Source: Bacteroidales bacterium
GTDB taxonomy: Bacteria; Bacteroidota; Bacteroidia; Bacteroidales; UBA932
Assembly: GCA_017546605.1 (NCBI GenBank)
Contig: JAFYSH010000024.1
Span: 1 to 64,000 of the forward strand
DNA length: 64,000 nucleotides
Direction of reading: 5' to 3'
The notes under the pieces are model-generated. The model was not told the DNA's origin, searched no databases, and saw only the letters and a program-made list of their open reading frames with translations. This document shows positions 44,889 to 53,890 of the stretch, in pieces (positions within the stretch are counted from its first letter, which is position 1; each line of letters opens with the position of its first letter). Both the position numbers and the translations under genes were made by a program.

Positions 44889-47800
44889 ATTATCAAAGCG
44901 ATCAAAAAAATACTCATCGGACTGCTGATTGTGCTCGGTTTTCTTCCGTTATTCGGGTCCTGGGCTATGCAGATGCCCTCTTTCCAGACCTGGGCCGGAA
45001 GGAAAGCAACGGCATTACTGAATCAGCACATTGATGGCAAGGCGCAAATTGATCGCGTCATGATCGTATTCTTCAACAAGATCATCGTCAAGGATGCTGT
45101 CATCATGGGACATGAGCCCGGTGACACCTTGGTCCGACTCAATAAGCTGTCGGTTTCCTTCTCCCCGGTCAAATTGATCCGTGGCGACCTGCACTTGAAT
45201 CGGGTCCACATTCGCGGAGGCGTTTTCAACTACTGGGTGGAAGACGCCGAAGGAATGTCCAACCTGCTACGTATTTTCCGCATTCCCAATACTCCGTCTG
45301 AAAGTACGGAACCCATTGTATTTCCCCGCATTGGAGTAGGAGAGCTACGGATTCGCGACTTCCGCTTCACCCTCTATGATCCCTTTGTTCCCAAAACGGG
45401 TGACCCGGAATGCATCGACTTTAGCGACCTGGATCTCAGTCATATCGACATCCAAGCCAATCGCATCGAAATGGGCAAGGAAGGTCTGTTTGTCCAGGCA
45501 AAATCGGTCAAAGCACTGGATAAAAGTGGCTTTGAAGCCGTGTTGGTCAAGGGGATGTTTTCGTTCATTCCCGGTCAGGAAGCCCGAATTGATAATTTGT
45601 ACATCAATGATGGAATCTCCGAAGTTCACGGCCACCACCTGTCCTTTGGTTTCCAACGCGGGTCCGACTGGGGTGACTTTCTGGACCGCATACAGCTAAG
45701 TGCTGATTTTTATGACAGTTACCTAAATTTTGGCACATTGGGAAAAATCAGTCCAGAGTTAAAAAACAACCCTTTTTACTTGAACATCGAAGGTAAAGTC
45801 AAAGGTCCCATCCGAAACTTGATGGCAGACCAACTGCACGTAGATTATGAGGGACTGGACCTGCTCATCAATGGTCACATCACCGGCTTGCCGAACATTC
45901 AAAATACCCATTTTAACCTCGATGTGCAACCCGCACGTGTGGATACCCGCTCCATTGAACAATTGGTTACCTGCTTCAGTCCAACGTTCCGGCAAGGGAC
46001 CCTCGCTGATTTTGCCGTCCAAATTCCTTTCCAATGGCAAGCGTCCACCCGAGGAACCTTGAATGCCCTATCGATACAAACCACCCTGGAAGCCTCCATT
46101 GGAGGTCTGCAAGCACAATTGCAGCTTGGAAACCTCTTGAACAGAAAACCAATTTACTTGGATGGCTACCTACAAACCCGCAACTTGAATTTGGGGCGAA
46201 TTCTGGCGACACCGCAAATGGGCGCCCTCACATCCCACGTAGATGTCCGAATGGTGCTTCCCCCGGGGGAAGACCCGCAGGTAACCCTACGCAACCTGCA
46301 GGTGGACCACATCAAACTACTGGGCTACAATTATTCCAACATCCGCGCACAAGGGGCATGGATAAACGATGCCATCAACGTTCGTGCAATTTGCCACGAC
46401 CCCAACTTGGAATTCCTGGGACAGGCCTATATGACCAACAACCCCGACCGCAGCCAATCCTTGAAATTGTTCATGGAAGTACCGATTGTTGATTTGTCTG
46501 CACTGAACCTGGATGGACGCGGCCAAGTTTCCCAAGCCAGCCTCATGACCTTGGCGGACCTTACAAAGACCCCCAATCACGATTGGTTGGGCAGCATTGA
46601 ACTCAAACAACTCAATTACACCAATTCGAATGGCAAGCACGCCATTGGCGATATCGTGGTGAACTCCACCCAGCAAGACAGTACATTCCAGATGGAATTC
46701 ATTTCACCGATGTTGAATGCTTCGCTATCCTCCGACAGTTCGCCATTGCTGGCCCTCAGCGAAATCAAGCGCATTCTCATTGAAGAACAATTCCTGCCTC
46801 ATCCCACACAGGCTGCTGCCAAGATTCCTAACCTGAACTTCTCGTTGGAAACAGCCGATACCCGTTCACTTTGCCAAATCGTGCTACCGGAACTCTTCCT
46901 GGCCAAAGGATCCAAGGTTCAGCTATCCTTGAACCAGACCGGAGCTTTACAGTGCAACTTCAAACTACCTGCCATTGCTTTGGGCGACAAACAGATCCGA
47001 AATATGACGGGTGTATTGCAAAATAAAGACTCATTGATCTTCAGCAACATCCAGATGGAGTCCCTGAAGATTAACCCGCTGGATATCCAAAATGCCCAAA
47101 TTGGTCTGACTGCGGATCAAGGGTTGGTTCATACCGAAATAGGCTTTGCCAATTCGACGGCCCGACGCAATGAACTCTTTTTGTCCGCGGACGTTTTCTT
47201 GGATCAAAAGCATACCGACCAACCGGGTGTTTGGATTTACATCAACGACTCCTATTTCTTCATCCAAGACAACTTGTGGGATATTCAACCGTTCTCCCTC
47301 AACATCGATCATGGAACCTATGCGCTGGATCACTTGAACCTCGTATCAGACCAACAATCCATCCAAGCGTATGGACGTATCGGATCGCAAGATGAAGACC
47401 TGATGAATCTGGAAATTCAAAACTTCGATCTGAGTGCCATCAACTCCTTCTTCAAAGAGCCATTGATGCTACAAGGCACCCTGAACGGAAGTGCAAACGT
47501 ATCGGCCCTGTTCAATAACCCGAACGTACTGGTAGATTTACAAGCCAAAGAAGTTGCCTTAGGCCCCAACCTGATGGGCACCTTAAACATCAAGAGCAAG
47601 TGGGACCAAACCAACAACCGGATGAACATGTTGTTTGATCAATCCTTGAATGGACAACATCCCCTCAACGTCTTCGGACACTATCAGCCAGAACACAAAA
47701 TGCTCAACCTGTACGCAGATCTGCAGGGGCTACCGTTGATTTACTTGAATCCTTTCCTAAAGGATGTACTCACTACCACGTCTGGCTCCTTGAACGGCAA

Positions 47801-49427
47801 TCTACAGTTATCCGGACGATTGGACCGATTGAGCCTGACGGGATCGGACTGCCGGTTCAACCGATTTTCGTTCATTCCCAACTATACCGGCGTGCCCTAC
47901 ATCCTGGATGGAGAATTCGGAGTCAAAGATGGCGAGGTAACGTTTGACAACATCACTATCTACGACAGCAACAACAGCCGCGCCCGCTTGGAAGGAAGTC
48001 TGAGCCATCAGTTTTTGAGCAACTTCTACCTGGACACGAAGTTAAGTTTCCAAAACTTCCAATGTCTCAATACCACGGCCCGAGACAACGACACGTTCTA
48101 TGGAACAGCCAATGCCAATGGTACGATCAACCTGCGTGGCAGTTTCTCAAACCTGTATATTGATTTCAACGTATCCACGGCGGATCACACTAGCATTCAG
48201 GTTCCGCTATCATCCTCCTTATCGGCAAGCCAGACCGACCTGCTTACCTTCCGATCCTCCAACGAGATATTGGAAGAAGTGCTTGAAAACCAGCTGATGA
48301 AACACGTGGAAAAAACCAACAACGAATCCCACATCGACATCAAAGGACGGGCAACGGTGAATCCGGATGCCGAGATTCTCATCGAAATCAACAAAGAAAC
48401 CGGTGATATCATCCGTAGCCAGGGTGCAGGAACCATTGATATTGACATCAATCCGGCCCGAGACGTCCTGGATTTGCGAGGCGACTACCAAATCCAAGAA
48501 GGTAGCTATCGTTTCAACCTCCTGGGAGTCGCCAAAGACTTTGTGGTTGAAGAAGGGGGTACTGTTTCCTTTGGTGGAGGCATCTCGGATACACGGATCA
48601 ACTTAAAAGCCAACTACAACACCAAAGCATCCATTTCAACCTTGATCTCCGATACCACCTCTGTGGGTACCCGACGAGACGTCATTTGCGGTATTGCAAT
48701 GACTGGCTCTCTACTCAACCCGGAAATTTCCTTCAGCATTGATGTTCCCGACTTGGACCCGATTACCAAAGGACGGGTTGAAAGTGCCCTGAGTACCGAG
48801 GATAAAGTATTGCGACAAGCCATCTCCTTGCTGCTTTCCGGATCATTCTTGCCGGATGAGCAATCGGGTATCGTCAACACCTCCACCCTGCTATATTCCT
48901 ACACCAGTGAAATGGTATCCAACCAGTTGAACAACATCTTCCGACAGCTCAACATTCCATTGGACTTGGGCTTGAATTATCAGCAGGACCAAAAGGGAGG
49001 CGACATCTTTGACGTAAGCCTATCCACACAGTTCTTTAATAACCGGGTTATCTTGAATGGTAATGTGGGCAATAACACCAATCAAACCAGCAGTACGTCC
49101 AGCTGGATGGGCAATGTGGATGCCGAAATCAAATTGAGTAAGGATGGACGGATCCGTTTCACGTTGTTTACACACGCGGCCGACGATTATTCGAACTACT
49201 TGGACAACACCCAACGTTCAGGTTTCGGTTTCAGTTTGCAAGATGAGTTCAACAGCGCCAAAGAATTCTGGCGCAACTTATTCTGGACAAAAAAACGCAG
49301 GGAGGAATACGAACTCCAACAATTGATCAAGGCTGAGCAAGAACTCATCCAAGAGCAAGAAGAAATCAAGAAGCGCCAACAAATCATTGCGCCCAAAGAA
49401 TCACCCTACCAGTTCTTGGGCTTCTAA
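44889..49427 (+). CDS. TamB-like (DUF490) translocation/assembly module protein
   Basis: A protein of about 1,500 residues. After one N-terminal signal-anchor helix (KKILIGLLIVLGFLPLFG) it is a long, repetitive beta-rich periplasmic body (repeated NLxxxGxLxxLxxxG-type strands) ending with the DUF490/TamB domain: RGDYQIQEGSYRFNLLG, DFVVEEGGTVSFGGG, ALSTEDKVLRQAISLLLSGS and GLNYQQDQ. TamB-family proteins bridge inner and outer membranes and work in outer-membrane protein assembly or lipid transport. No ATG opens the frame in the proper place; I use the in-frame ATT at 44889, because the GTG at 44931 would cut the anchor helix in half. The alternative is a start at 44931. Confidence 0.85.
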   Translation: MIKAIKKILIGLLIVLGFLPLFGSWAMQMPSFQTWAGRKATALLNQHIDGKAQIDRVMIVFFNKIIVKDAVIMGHEPGDTLVRLNKLSVSFSPVKLIRGDLHLNRVHIRGGVFNYWVEDAEGMSNLLRIFRIPNTPSESTEPIVFPRIGVGELRIRDFRFTLYDPFVPKTGDPECIDFSDLDLSHIDIQANRIEMGKEGLFVQAKSVKALDKSGFEAVLVKGMFSFIPGQEARIDNLYINDGISEVHGHHLSFGFQRGSDWGDFLDRIQLSADFYDSYLNFGTLGKISPELKNNPFYLNIEGKVKGPIRNLMADQLHVDYEGLDLLINGHITGLPNIQNTHFNLDVQPARVDTRSIEQLVTCFSPTFRQGTLADFAVQIPFQWQASTRGTLNALSIQTTLEASIGGLQAQLQLGNLLNRKPIYLDGYLQTRNLNLGRILATPQMGALTSHVDVRMVLPPGEDPQVTLRNLQVDHIKLLGYNYSNIRAQGAWINDAINVRAICHDPNLEFLGQAYMTNNPDRSQSLKLFMEVPIVDLSALNLDGRGQVSQASLMTLADLTKTPNHDWLGSIELKQLNYTNSNGKHAIGDIVVNSTQQDSTFQMEFISPMLNASLSSDSSPLLALSEIKRILIEEQFLPHPTQAAAKIPNLNFSLETADTRSLCQIVLPELFLAKGSKVQLSLNQTGALQCNFKLPAIALGDKQIRNMTGVLQNKDSLIFSNIQMESLKINPLDIQNAQIGLTADQGLVHTEIGFANSTARRNELFLSADVFLDQKHTDQPGVWIYINDSYFFIQDNLWDIQPFSLNIDHGTYALDHLNLVSDQQSIQAYGRIGSQDEDLMNLEIQNFDLSAINSFFKEPLMLQGTLNGSANVSALFNNPNVLVDLQAKEVALGPNLMGTLNIKSKWDQTNNRMNMLFDQSLNGQHPLNVFGHYQPEHKMLNLYADLQGLPLIYLNPFLKDVLTTTSGSLNGNLQLSGRLDRLSLTGSDCRFNRFSFIPNYTGVPYILDGEFGVKDGEVTFDNITIYDSNNSRARLEGSLSHQFLSNFYLDTKLSFQNFQCLNTTARDNDTFYGTANANGTINLRGSFSNLYIDFNVSTADHTSIQVPLSSSLSASQTDLLTFRSSNEILEEVLENQLMKHVEKTNNESHIDIKGRATVNPDAEILIEINKETGDIIRSQGAGTIDIDINPARDVLDLRGDYQIQEGSYRFNLLGVAKDFVVEEGGTVSFGGGISDTRINLKANYNTKASISTLISDTTSVGTRRDVICGIAMTGSLLNPEISFSIDVPDLDPITKGRVESALSTEDKVLRQAISLLLSGSFLPDEQSGIVNTSTLLYSYTSEMVSNQLNNIFRQLNIPLDLGLNYQQDQKGGDIFDVSLSTQFFNNRVILNGNVGNNTNQTSSTSSWMGNVDAEIKLSKDGRIRFTLFTHAADDYSNYLDNTQRSGFGFSLQDEFNSAKEFWRNLFWTKKRREEYELQQLIKAEQELIQEQEEIKKRQQIIAPKESPYQFLGF

Positions 49428-49430
49428 GGT

Positions 49431-50741
49431 TTACAAACTCCAATAGGCCCAACCCAATTCCGCACGTTGGTGACGGAAGAGACCTTTCACATCCACCAAA
49501 AGGGTATCGGGTCGCCCCCACGCTTGCATAGTAGCTGTGGAAAGATTTCGGTATGCTTCGTGCGCAACCGCCAACACAATGATGTCATAGTCGGATTGGG
49601 GCTGCGGCTGCAGGATAAAACCGTATTCCCGTTGCACCTGCTGCGCATCGGCCATCGGATCCACCAAATCCACCTTCAGACCATAATCTTGCAGTTCTCG
49701 AACGATATCAGCCACCTTGGTATTACGAATATCCGATACATCTTCTTTGAAGGTAAAGCCTAAAACCAATGCCTTGGCCCCTACCGGAGATTTTCCCATG
49801 GCAATAAGTTGCTTCACAGCTTTCTTACCGATATAGCCACCCATCGAGTCATTGACAAAACGGCCAGAGCTGATGATTTGGGTATGATACTTCAATTGGC
49901 TGGCTTTGTGATCCAAATAATACGGGTCCACCCCAATGCAATGTCCTCCCACCAAGCCCGGATAAAAGGGTAAGAAATTCCATTTGGTACCCGCCGCTTC
50001 GAGGACTTCATAGGTATTGATTCCCATCCGTCCAAAGATGATAGACAGTTCATTCATCAAGGCGATGTTCACATCCCGTTGCGTATTCTCAATGATTTTA
50101 GCAGCTTCAGCCACCTCCAGGGTCGTAGCTCGATACACTCCGGCATGAATGATGGTCTCATACACGGACGCAATCTCCGACAAACTGGTCTCATCCCAAC
50201 CAGAAACAATCTTGATGGTATTGCTCAATGTATGGTTCTTATCGCCCGGATTGATGCGCTCGGGTGAATAGCCCACCCAAAAATCCACACCGGCTTTTAA
50301 ACCTGAAACGGACTCCAAGACCGGCACACAGTCCTCCCGCGTGCATCCCGGATAAACCGTTGATTCATAGACGACATAATCCCCCGGCTTGAGAAAACGG
50401 GCAACTGTCTGGGTGGCCGCCAACAAAGGAGTCAAATCCGGCTTATTGTACCGGTCAATCGGAGTCGGCACGGCCACCACATAAAAGGAAGCCTTTTGAA
50501 GACAATCCGGATCCGAAGAAAAGACGATGTTACTCTGTTGGAAATGGTCGGATGACAACTCTCCATTCGGGTCAGCCCCTTGACACAACGCTTCAATCTT
50601 CGTCTGGCTGCAATCGTAGCCAATGACCGAAAAATGTTCGGCAAATGCCAAGGCTGCCGGCAAACCGACGTATCCCAATCCAACGACCGCCAACGAACGG
50701 CGACCTTGTTTCAAATCTTCACTGATGCGACTTGTGATCAT
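49431..50741 (-). CDS. Nucleotide sugar dehydrogenase (UDP-GlcNAc/UDP-Gal-type)
   Basis: A 436-residue UDP-glucose/GDP-mannose dehydrogenase family enzyme that makes a UDP-uronic acid by two NAD-dependent steps. The Rossmann motif GLGYVG is at 21-26, VVAVPTPID follows, and the catalytic Cys is C268 in GLVGGHCIGVDPYYL. The C-terminal GFTFKEDVSDIRNTKV is conserved. The HCIGVDPYYL form is closer to TviB/WecC (UDP-N-acetylhexosamine dehydrogenases) than to Ugd. No other surface-polysaccharide genes lie nearby. The start overlaps the mtaB stop by 4 bp. Confidence 0.9.
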   Translation of the reverse strand: MITSRISEDLKQGRRSLAVVGLGYVGLPAALAFAEHFSVIGYDCSQTKIEALCQGADPNGELSSDHFQQSNIVFSSDPDCLQKASFYVVAVPTPIDRYNKPDLTPLLAATQTVARFLKPGDYVVYESTVYPGCTREDCVPVLESVSGLKAGVDFWVGYSPERINPGDKNHTLSNTIKIVSGWDETSLSEIASVYETIIHAGVYRATTLEVAEAAKIIENTQRDVNIALMNELSIIFGRMGINTYEVLEAAGTKWNFLPFYPGLVGGHCIGVDPYYLDHKASQLKYHTQIISSGRFVNDSMGGYIGKKAVKQLIAMGKSPVGAKALVLGFTFKEDVSDIRNTKVADIVRELQDYGLKVDLVDPMADAQQVQREYGFILQPQPQSDYDIIVLAVAHEAYRNLSTATMQAWGRPDTLLVDVKGLFRHQRAELGWAYWSL

Positions 50742-52009
50742 AACGTTACTTTTATCATTTTACCGATGGATGTCCGGTCGTATGGACGTTCTACCCGTAT
50801 GTAATTGGAGGTATAACCGTACATCATGCCTCCCTTGATGGTACTCTCAAATAACACCGACTCTTCCCGCCCCTCATTGGCTTGACAGAATGCCTCATGC
50901 AGACGGTCACTCAATGCCGTCAAACGGGCTACCCGTTCTTCCTTGATGCGTTCATCCACTTGTCCCGACATCAGGGCCGCATCTGTACCCGGTCTGCGGG
51001 AATACGGGAATACGTGCAAGAAGGAGGGTTGCAACTCTTCTAAAAGGCGGTATGTTTCTTCAAAATGCTCCTGTGTTTCTCCCGGGAAACCGACAATCAC
51101 ATCTATTCCGATGAAAACATGATCCAGGTATTGGCGAATCAAGGCAATCTTTTCCCGGAAACGAGTAGTGTTGTAGCGACGACGCATGGCCGCCAATACG
51201 GCATCGGATCCGGATTGCAAGGGTACGTGAAAGTGCGGGGCAAATTTGGTACCGGATGCAATCCACTGCAGGATTTCTTCCGTCAGCAGGTTCGGCTCAA
51301 TGGACGAGATGCGATACCGCTCAATTCCCTGAACCTGATTCAAGGCTTTCAGCAAATCCAAGAACGATTCACCTGTGGTCCGACCAAAGTCTCCGGTATT
51401 GACTCCCGTCAGCACAATTTCCCGCACGCCCGAAGCAGCAATGCGTTCAGCTTCCTCCACAGCCGTTGCGATGGGAATGTTCCGGCTTTCGCCACGCGCC
51501 AACGGAATGGTACAATACGAGCAGCGGTAGTTGCAACCATCTTGTACTTTTAAGAAAGAGCGGGTCCGCTCACCCGTTGAGTAGGCCGGAAAAATGCTAG
51601 TTACTTCGTGTATTGCACAGGCATGTACCCGACCCGGTCCTTTTACTTTTTGGGAAGAAAGGTCTGCCAGGCGGGCAAAGAGGTTCCCCTTTTGATCCGC
51701 TCCGACCACCAGGTCCACCCCCGGGATGGCTGCAATCTCTTCTGCCTTCAGCTGTGCATAACAACCGGTCACTGCAACAATGGCATCCAGATTCCGTTTG
51801 GACAAACGACGGATGATGTTCCTGCATTTCTTATCACTGTGTTCCGTCACCGAACAGGTATTGATCACATAAACATCCGCCACCTGAGTGGGCGGAACGA
51901 CCACATAACCTGCCGCTTCAAACTGACGGGACAAGGTTGAACTTTCTGCATAATTCAACTTACAGCCGAGGGTTGCAAAGGCAACTCGTTGGGATTGTTG
52001 GGTATTCAT
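50738..52009 (-). CDS. mtaB: tRNA threonylcarbamoyladenosine methylthiotransferase MtaB
   Basis: A 423-residue radical SAM methylthiotransferase that turns t6A37 into ms2t6A37 in tRNA. The N-terminal cluster cysteines (C16, C52, C83) lie in LGCKLNYAES, INTCSVTEH and TGCYAQ. The radical SAM motif CxxxCxxC is C159, C163, C166 in DGCNYRCSYCTIPLARG. A TRAM-like end (ETIKGG-type: ESTIKGGMMYGYTSNYIRV) closes the protein. CSYCTIPLARG and NTGDFGR favour MtaB over MiaB and RimO. Its substrate is the product of TsaD, also in this window. Confidence 0.93.
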   Translation of the reverse strand: MNTQQSQRVAFATLGCKLNYAESSTLSRQFEAAGYVVVPPTQVADVYVINTCSVTEHSDKKCRNIIRRLSKRNLDAIVAVTGCYAQLKAEEIAAIPGVDLVVGADQKGNLFARLADLSSQKVKGPGRVHACAIHEVTSIFPAYSTGERTRSFLKVQDGCNYRCSYCTIPLARGESRNIPIATAVEEAERIAASGVREIVLTGVNTGDFGRTTGESFLDLLKALNQVQGIERYRISSIEPNLLTEEILQWIASGTKFAPHFHVPLQSGSDAVLAAMRRRYNTTRFREKIALIRQYLDHVFIGIDVIVGFPGETQEHFEETYRLLEELQPSFLHVFPYSRRPGTDAALMSGQVDERIKEERVARLTALSDRLHEAFCQANEGREESVLFESTIKGGMMYGYTSNYIRVERPYDRTSIGKMIKVTL

Positions 52010-52019
52010 CGGATTGGGC

Positions 52020-52376
52020 TTACGGCAAGGTTAAGGTTACTCGGGAGGCTCCCACTTCGCCCCCCAAAGGAGGATTGATTTTTGCAATGGAGACAGTCAC
52101 CTGACGCAACAAAGGAAAACGGTCGGTCACTTGGTCCAAAATCCGTTTGGCCACACATTCCAGTAGGTTGGACGGAATTGCCATCTGTTCGGCAATCAGG
52201 TCATAAATCACCTGGTAATTGACAGCATCCTCCAAATCATCAGAGCTCGCTGCCTTGCGCATATCATAGGTTGCTGAAAATTGGACAACAAAACGGTTTC
52301 CAATGATGCGTTCTTCAGAAAAACAACCGTGATGTGCCCAAAATATCAAATCGTTCAGTTCTAATTTTCCAATCAT
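52020..52376 (-). CDS. folB: Dihydroneopterin aldolase
   Basis: A 118-residue FolB that cleaves 7,8-dihydroneopterin to 6-hydroxymethyl-dihydropterin in folate synthesis. The conserved N-terminal block GKLELNDLIFWAHHGCFSEE, the Tyr/Glu-bearing DAVNYQVIYDLI, LLECVAKRI and the active-site Lys segment VSIAKINPPLGG are present. It lies 6 bp after the methyltransferase gene and 10 bp before mtaB. Confidence 0.94.
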   Translation of the reverse strand: MIGKLELNDLIFWAHHGCFSEERIIGNRFVVQFSATYDMRKAASSDDLEDAVNYQVIYDLIAEQMAIPSNLLECVAKRILDQVTDRFPLLRQVTVSIAKINPPLGGEVGASRVTLTLP

Positions 52377-52382
52377 AGTCGA

Positions 52383-53087
52383 TTACGCTAAAAACAAAAA
52401 GACGCAGGGCCGTTTCCCCAGATTCGGCCGATTTTTCTTCCAGTCTGCGACAGTACGGGTCTGTAAGAAGGCTGTCGGCAAGGTCAAATCTGCTGCCAGG
52501 CACAAACGCGTCCTAGGATGTAGGCCCGCCAACAAATCGTCCAACAAGGCCTCGTTCCGATAAGGAGTTTCAATGAACAATTGGGTTTGGTTCAATTTCA
52601 TGGATTCGCGTTCCAACTCTGCCAAGGCCTTGCGGCGCTCTTCCTTCTTGGCCGGCAAGTATCCTTGAAAAGCAAAACGCTGTCCATTCAAACCGGAACC
52701 CATCAAGGCCAACATCAGCGAGGAAGGCCCCACCATTGGAATCACCTCAATGCCCTGTTTTTGCGCCAACCAAACCAGGTCTGCACCCGGATCTGCCACA
52801 GCCGGAAGACCTGCCTCAGAGATAATGGCCACGTCTTCTCCCGCCAACAGGGGTGCCAGCAAACCCTCCACTTCCGCCGCGGGCGTATGTTCATTCAACT
52901 CGTAGAAAATCAATCCCTCGATCTGCCCCTTCAATCCTGCTTTGGAAAGATAACGGCGGACGGTCCGAATTTCTTCTGCCACAAAATGCCGAAGATGATG
53001 GATTCGTTCCAGCACAGAAGCCGGAATTACCTCTTGAGGATCATTCTCACCCAGGGGAGACGGAATCAAATATAATTTTCCTTTCAT
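52383..53087 (-). CDS. RsmI-like SAM-dependent methyltransferase
   Basis: A 234-residue tetrapyrrole-methylase-fold enzyme related to RsmI (16S rRNA C1402 2'-O-methyltransferase). EAGLPAVADPGADLVWLAQK, PMVGPSSLMLALMGSGLNGQ and FQGYLPAKKEERRKAL are clearly RsmI-like. The N-terminus (MKGKLYLIPSPLGENDP) is diverged from the usual IPTPIGN form, and the C-terminal domain of RsmI (about 50 residues) is missing. Bacteroidota commonly carry this short form besides a true RsmI, so the substrate is uncertain. First gene of the unit; its -7 box ends four bases before the ATG. Confidence 0.85.
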   Translation of the reverse strand: MKGKLYLIPSPLGENDPQEVIPASVLERIHHLRHFVAEEIRTVRRYLSKAGLKGQIEGLIFYELNEHTPAAEVEGLLAPLLAGEDVAIISEAGLPAVADPGADLVWLAQKQGIEVIPMVGPSSLMLALMGSGLNGQRFAFQGYLPAKKEERRKALAELERESMKLNQTQLFIETPYRNEALLDDLLAGLHPRTRLCLAADLTLPTAFLQTRTVADWKKNRPNLGKRPCVFLFLA

Positions 53088-53091
53088 ATCG

Positions 53092-53099
53092 CAAAGTTA
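53092..53099 (-). promoter_or_regulatory. -7 box of the RsmI-like gene, four bases before the ATG
   Basis: TAACTTTG on the minus strand followed by CGAT and then the ATG at 53087. This is the same 4-bp spacing as for trmD and the divergent gene at 53123, so a leaderless mRNA is likely. Confidence 0.5.
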
Positions 53100-53110
53100 A
53101 ACAAATTTTC

Positions 53111-53118
53111 TACCTTTG
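53111..53118 (+). promoter_or_regulatory. -7 box of the MBL hydrolase gene, four bases before the ATG
   Basis: TACCTTTG followed by ACGA and the ATG at 53123. The divergent TAACTTTG box on the other strand is only 11 bp away, giving an inverted arrangement within a 35-bp intergenic space. Confidence 0.5.
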
Positions 53119-53122
53119 ACGA

Positions 53123-53890
53123 ATGCAAAACAAGCTCATCTTCTTAGGTACCGGCACATCCCAAGGAATCCCCATGATCGGGTGTTCCTGCCCCGTCTGC
53201 AAATCAACGGATCCGCACGACAAACGGTTGCGCTGTTCCATCTACCTTGAATACGAAGGATTGCAATTGGTCGTTGATGCCGGCCCGGATTTCCGCCAAC
53301 AAATTCTGCGCGAAAATATCACCAACCTGGATGCCGTGCTACTCACACACCAGCACAAAGACCACACCGGTGGTTTGGATGACATTCGGGCTTTCAATTA
53401 TCTATACGATAAGAATTTCCCCATTTATGCGGAAGAACGGGTCCAAGCCTCGCTCAAACAAGAATATGCCTATGCATTTGCAGCTTGTCCCTACCCGGGT
53501 ATTCCACAATTTGAATTGCACACCATTGATGAATCACCTTTCCAGATTCAAGGACGGGCGATCATTCCCATCCGAGCTTGGCATCACCGTCTGCCCATCC
53601 TGGGATTCCGCTTTGGCAAATTGGCTTATCTAACCGATGCCAACCGTATCGAGCCGGAAGACATCGAAAAAATAAAAGGTGTTGAGATTTTCATCATCAA
53701 CACCATTCGGCATACGCCACACTTGTCTCATTTCTCCTTACCCCAAGCCCTGGAGGTCATCCGTCAAGTAGGAGCCCGCGAGAATTTCCTCACCCATCTC
53801 TCCCACCAGATCGATGCGCATCAGGCATTGAAAGCGCTGCTCCCTACAAACGTACAACCCGCCTACGACGGGTTGTGCATTCAATTTTAA
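53123..53890 (+). CDS. Metallo-beta-lactamase-fold hydrolase (PhnP-like, COG1235)
   Basis: A 255-residue MBL-fold hydrolase. The metal motif THQHKDH (H76, H78, D80, H81) and a later HxxxxDxN-like stretch (WHHRLPILGF, TDANRI) form the di-zinc site. The N-terminal GTSQGIPMIGCSCPVCKSTD supplies Cys 21, 23 and 26, the structural zinc cluster of the PhnP/COG1235 group, whose members are phosphodiesterases. The substrate is unknown. The gene is monocistronic; its stop overlaps that of the convergent DUF5723 gene by 4 bp. Confidence 0.9.
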   Translation: MQNKLIFLGTGTSQGIPMIGCSCPVCKSTDPHDKRLRCSIYLEYEGLQLVVDAGPDFRQQILRENITNLDAVLLTHQHKDHTGGLDDIRAFNYLYDKNFPIYAEERVQASLKQEYAYAFAACPYPGIPQFELHTIDESPFQIQGRAIIPIRAWHHRLPILGFRFGKLAYLTDANRIEPEDIEKIKGVEIFIINTIRHTPHLSHFSLPQALEVIRQVGARENFLTHLSHQIDAHQALKALLPTNVQPAYDGLCIQF

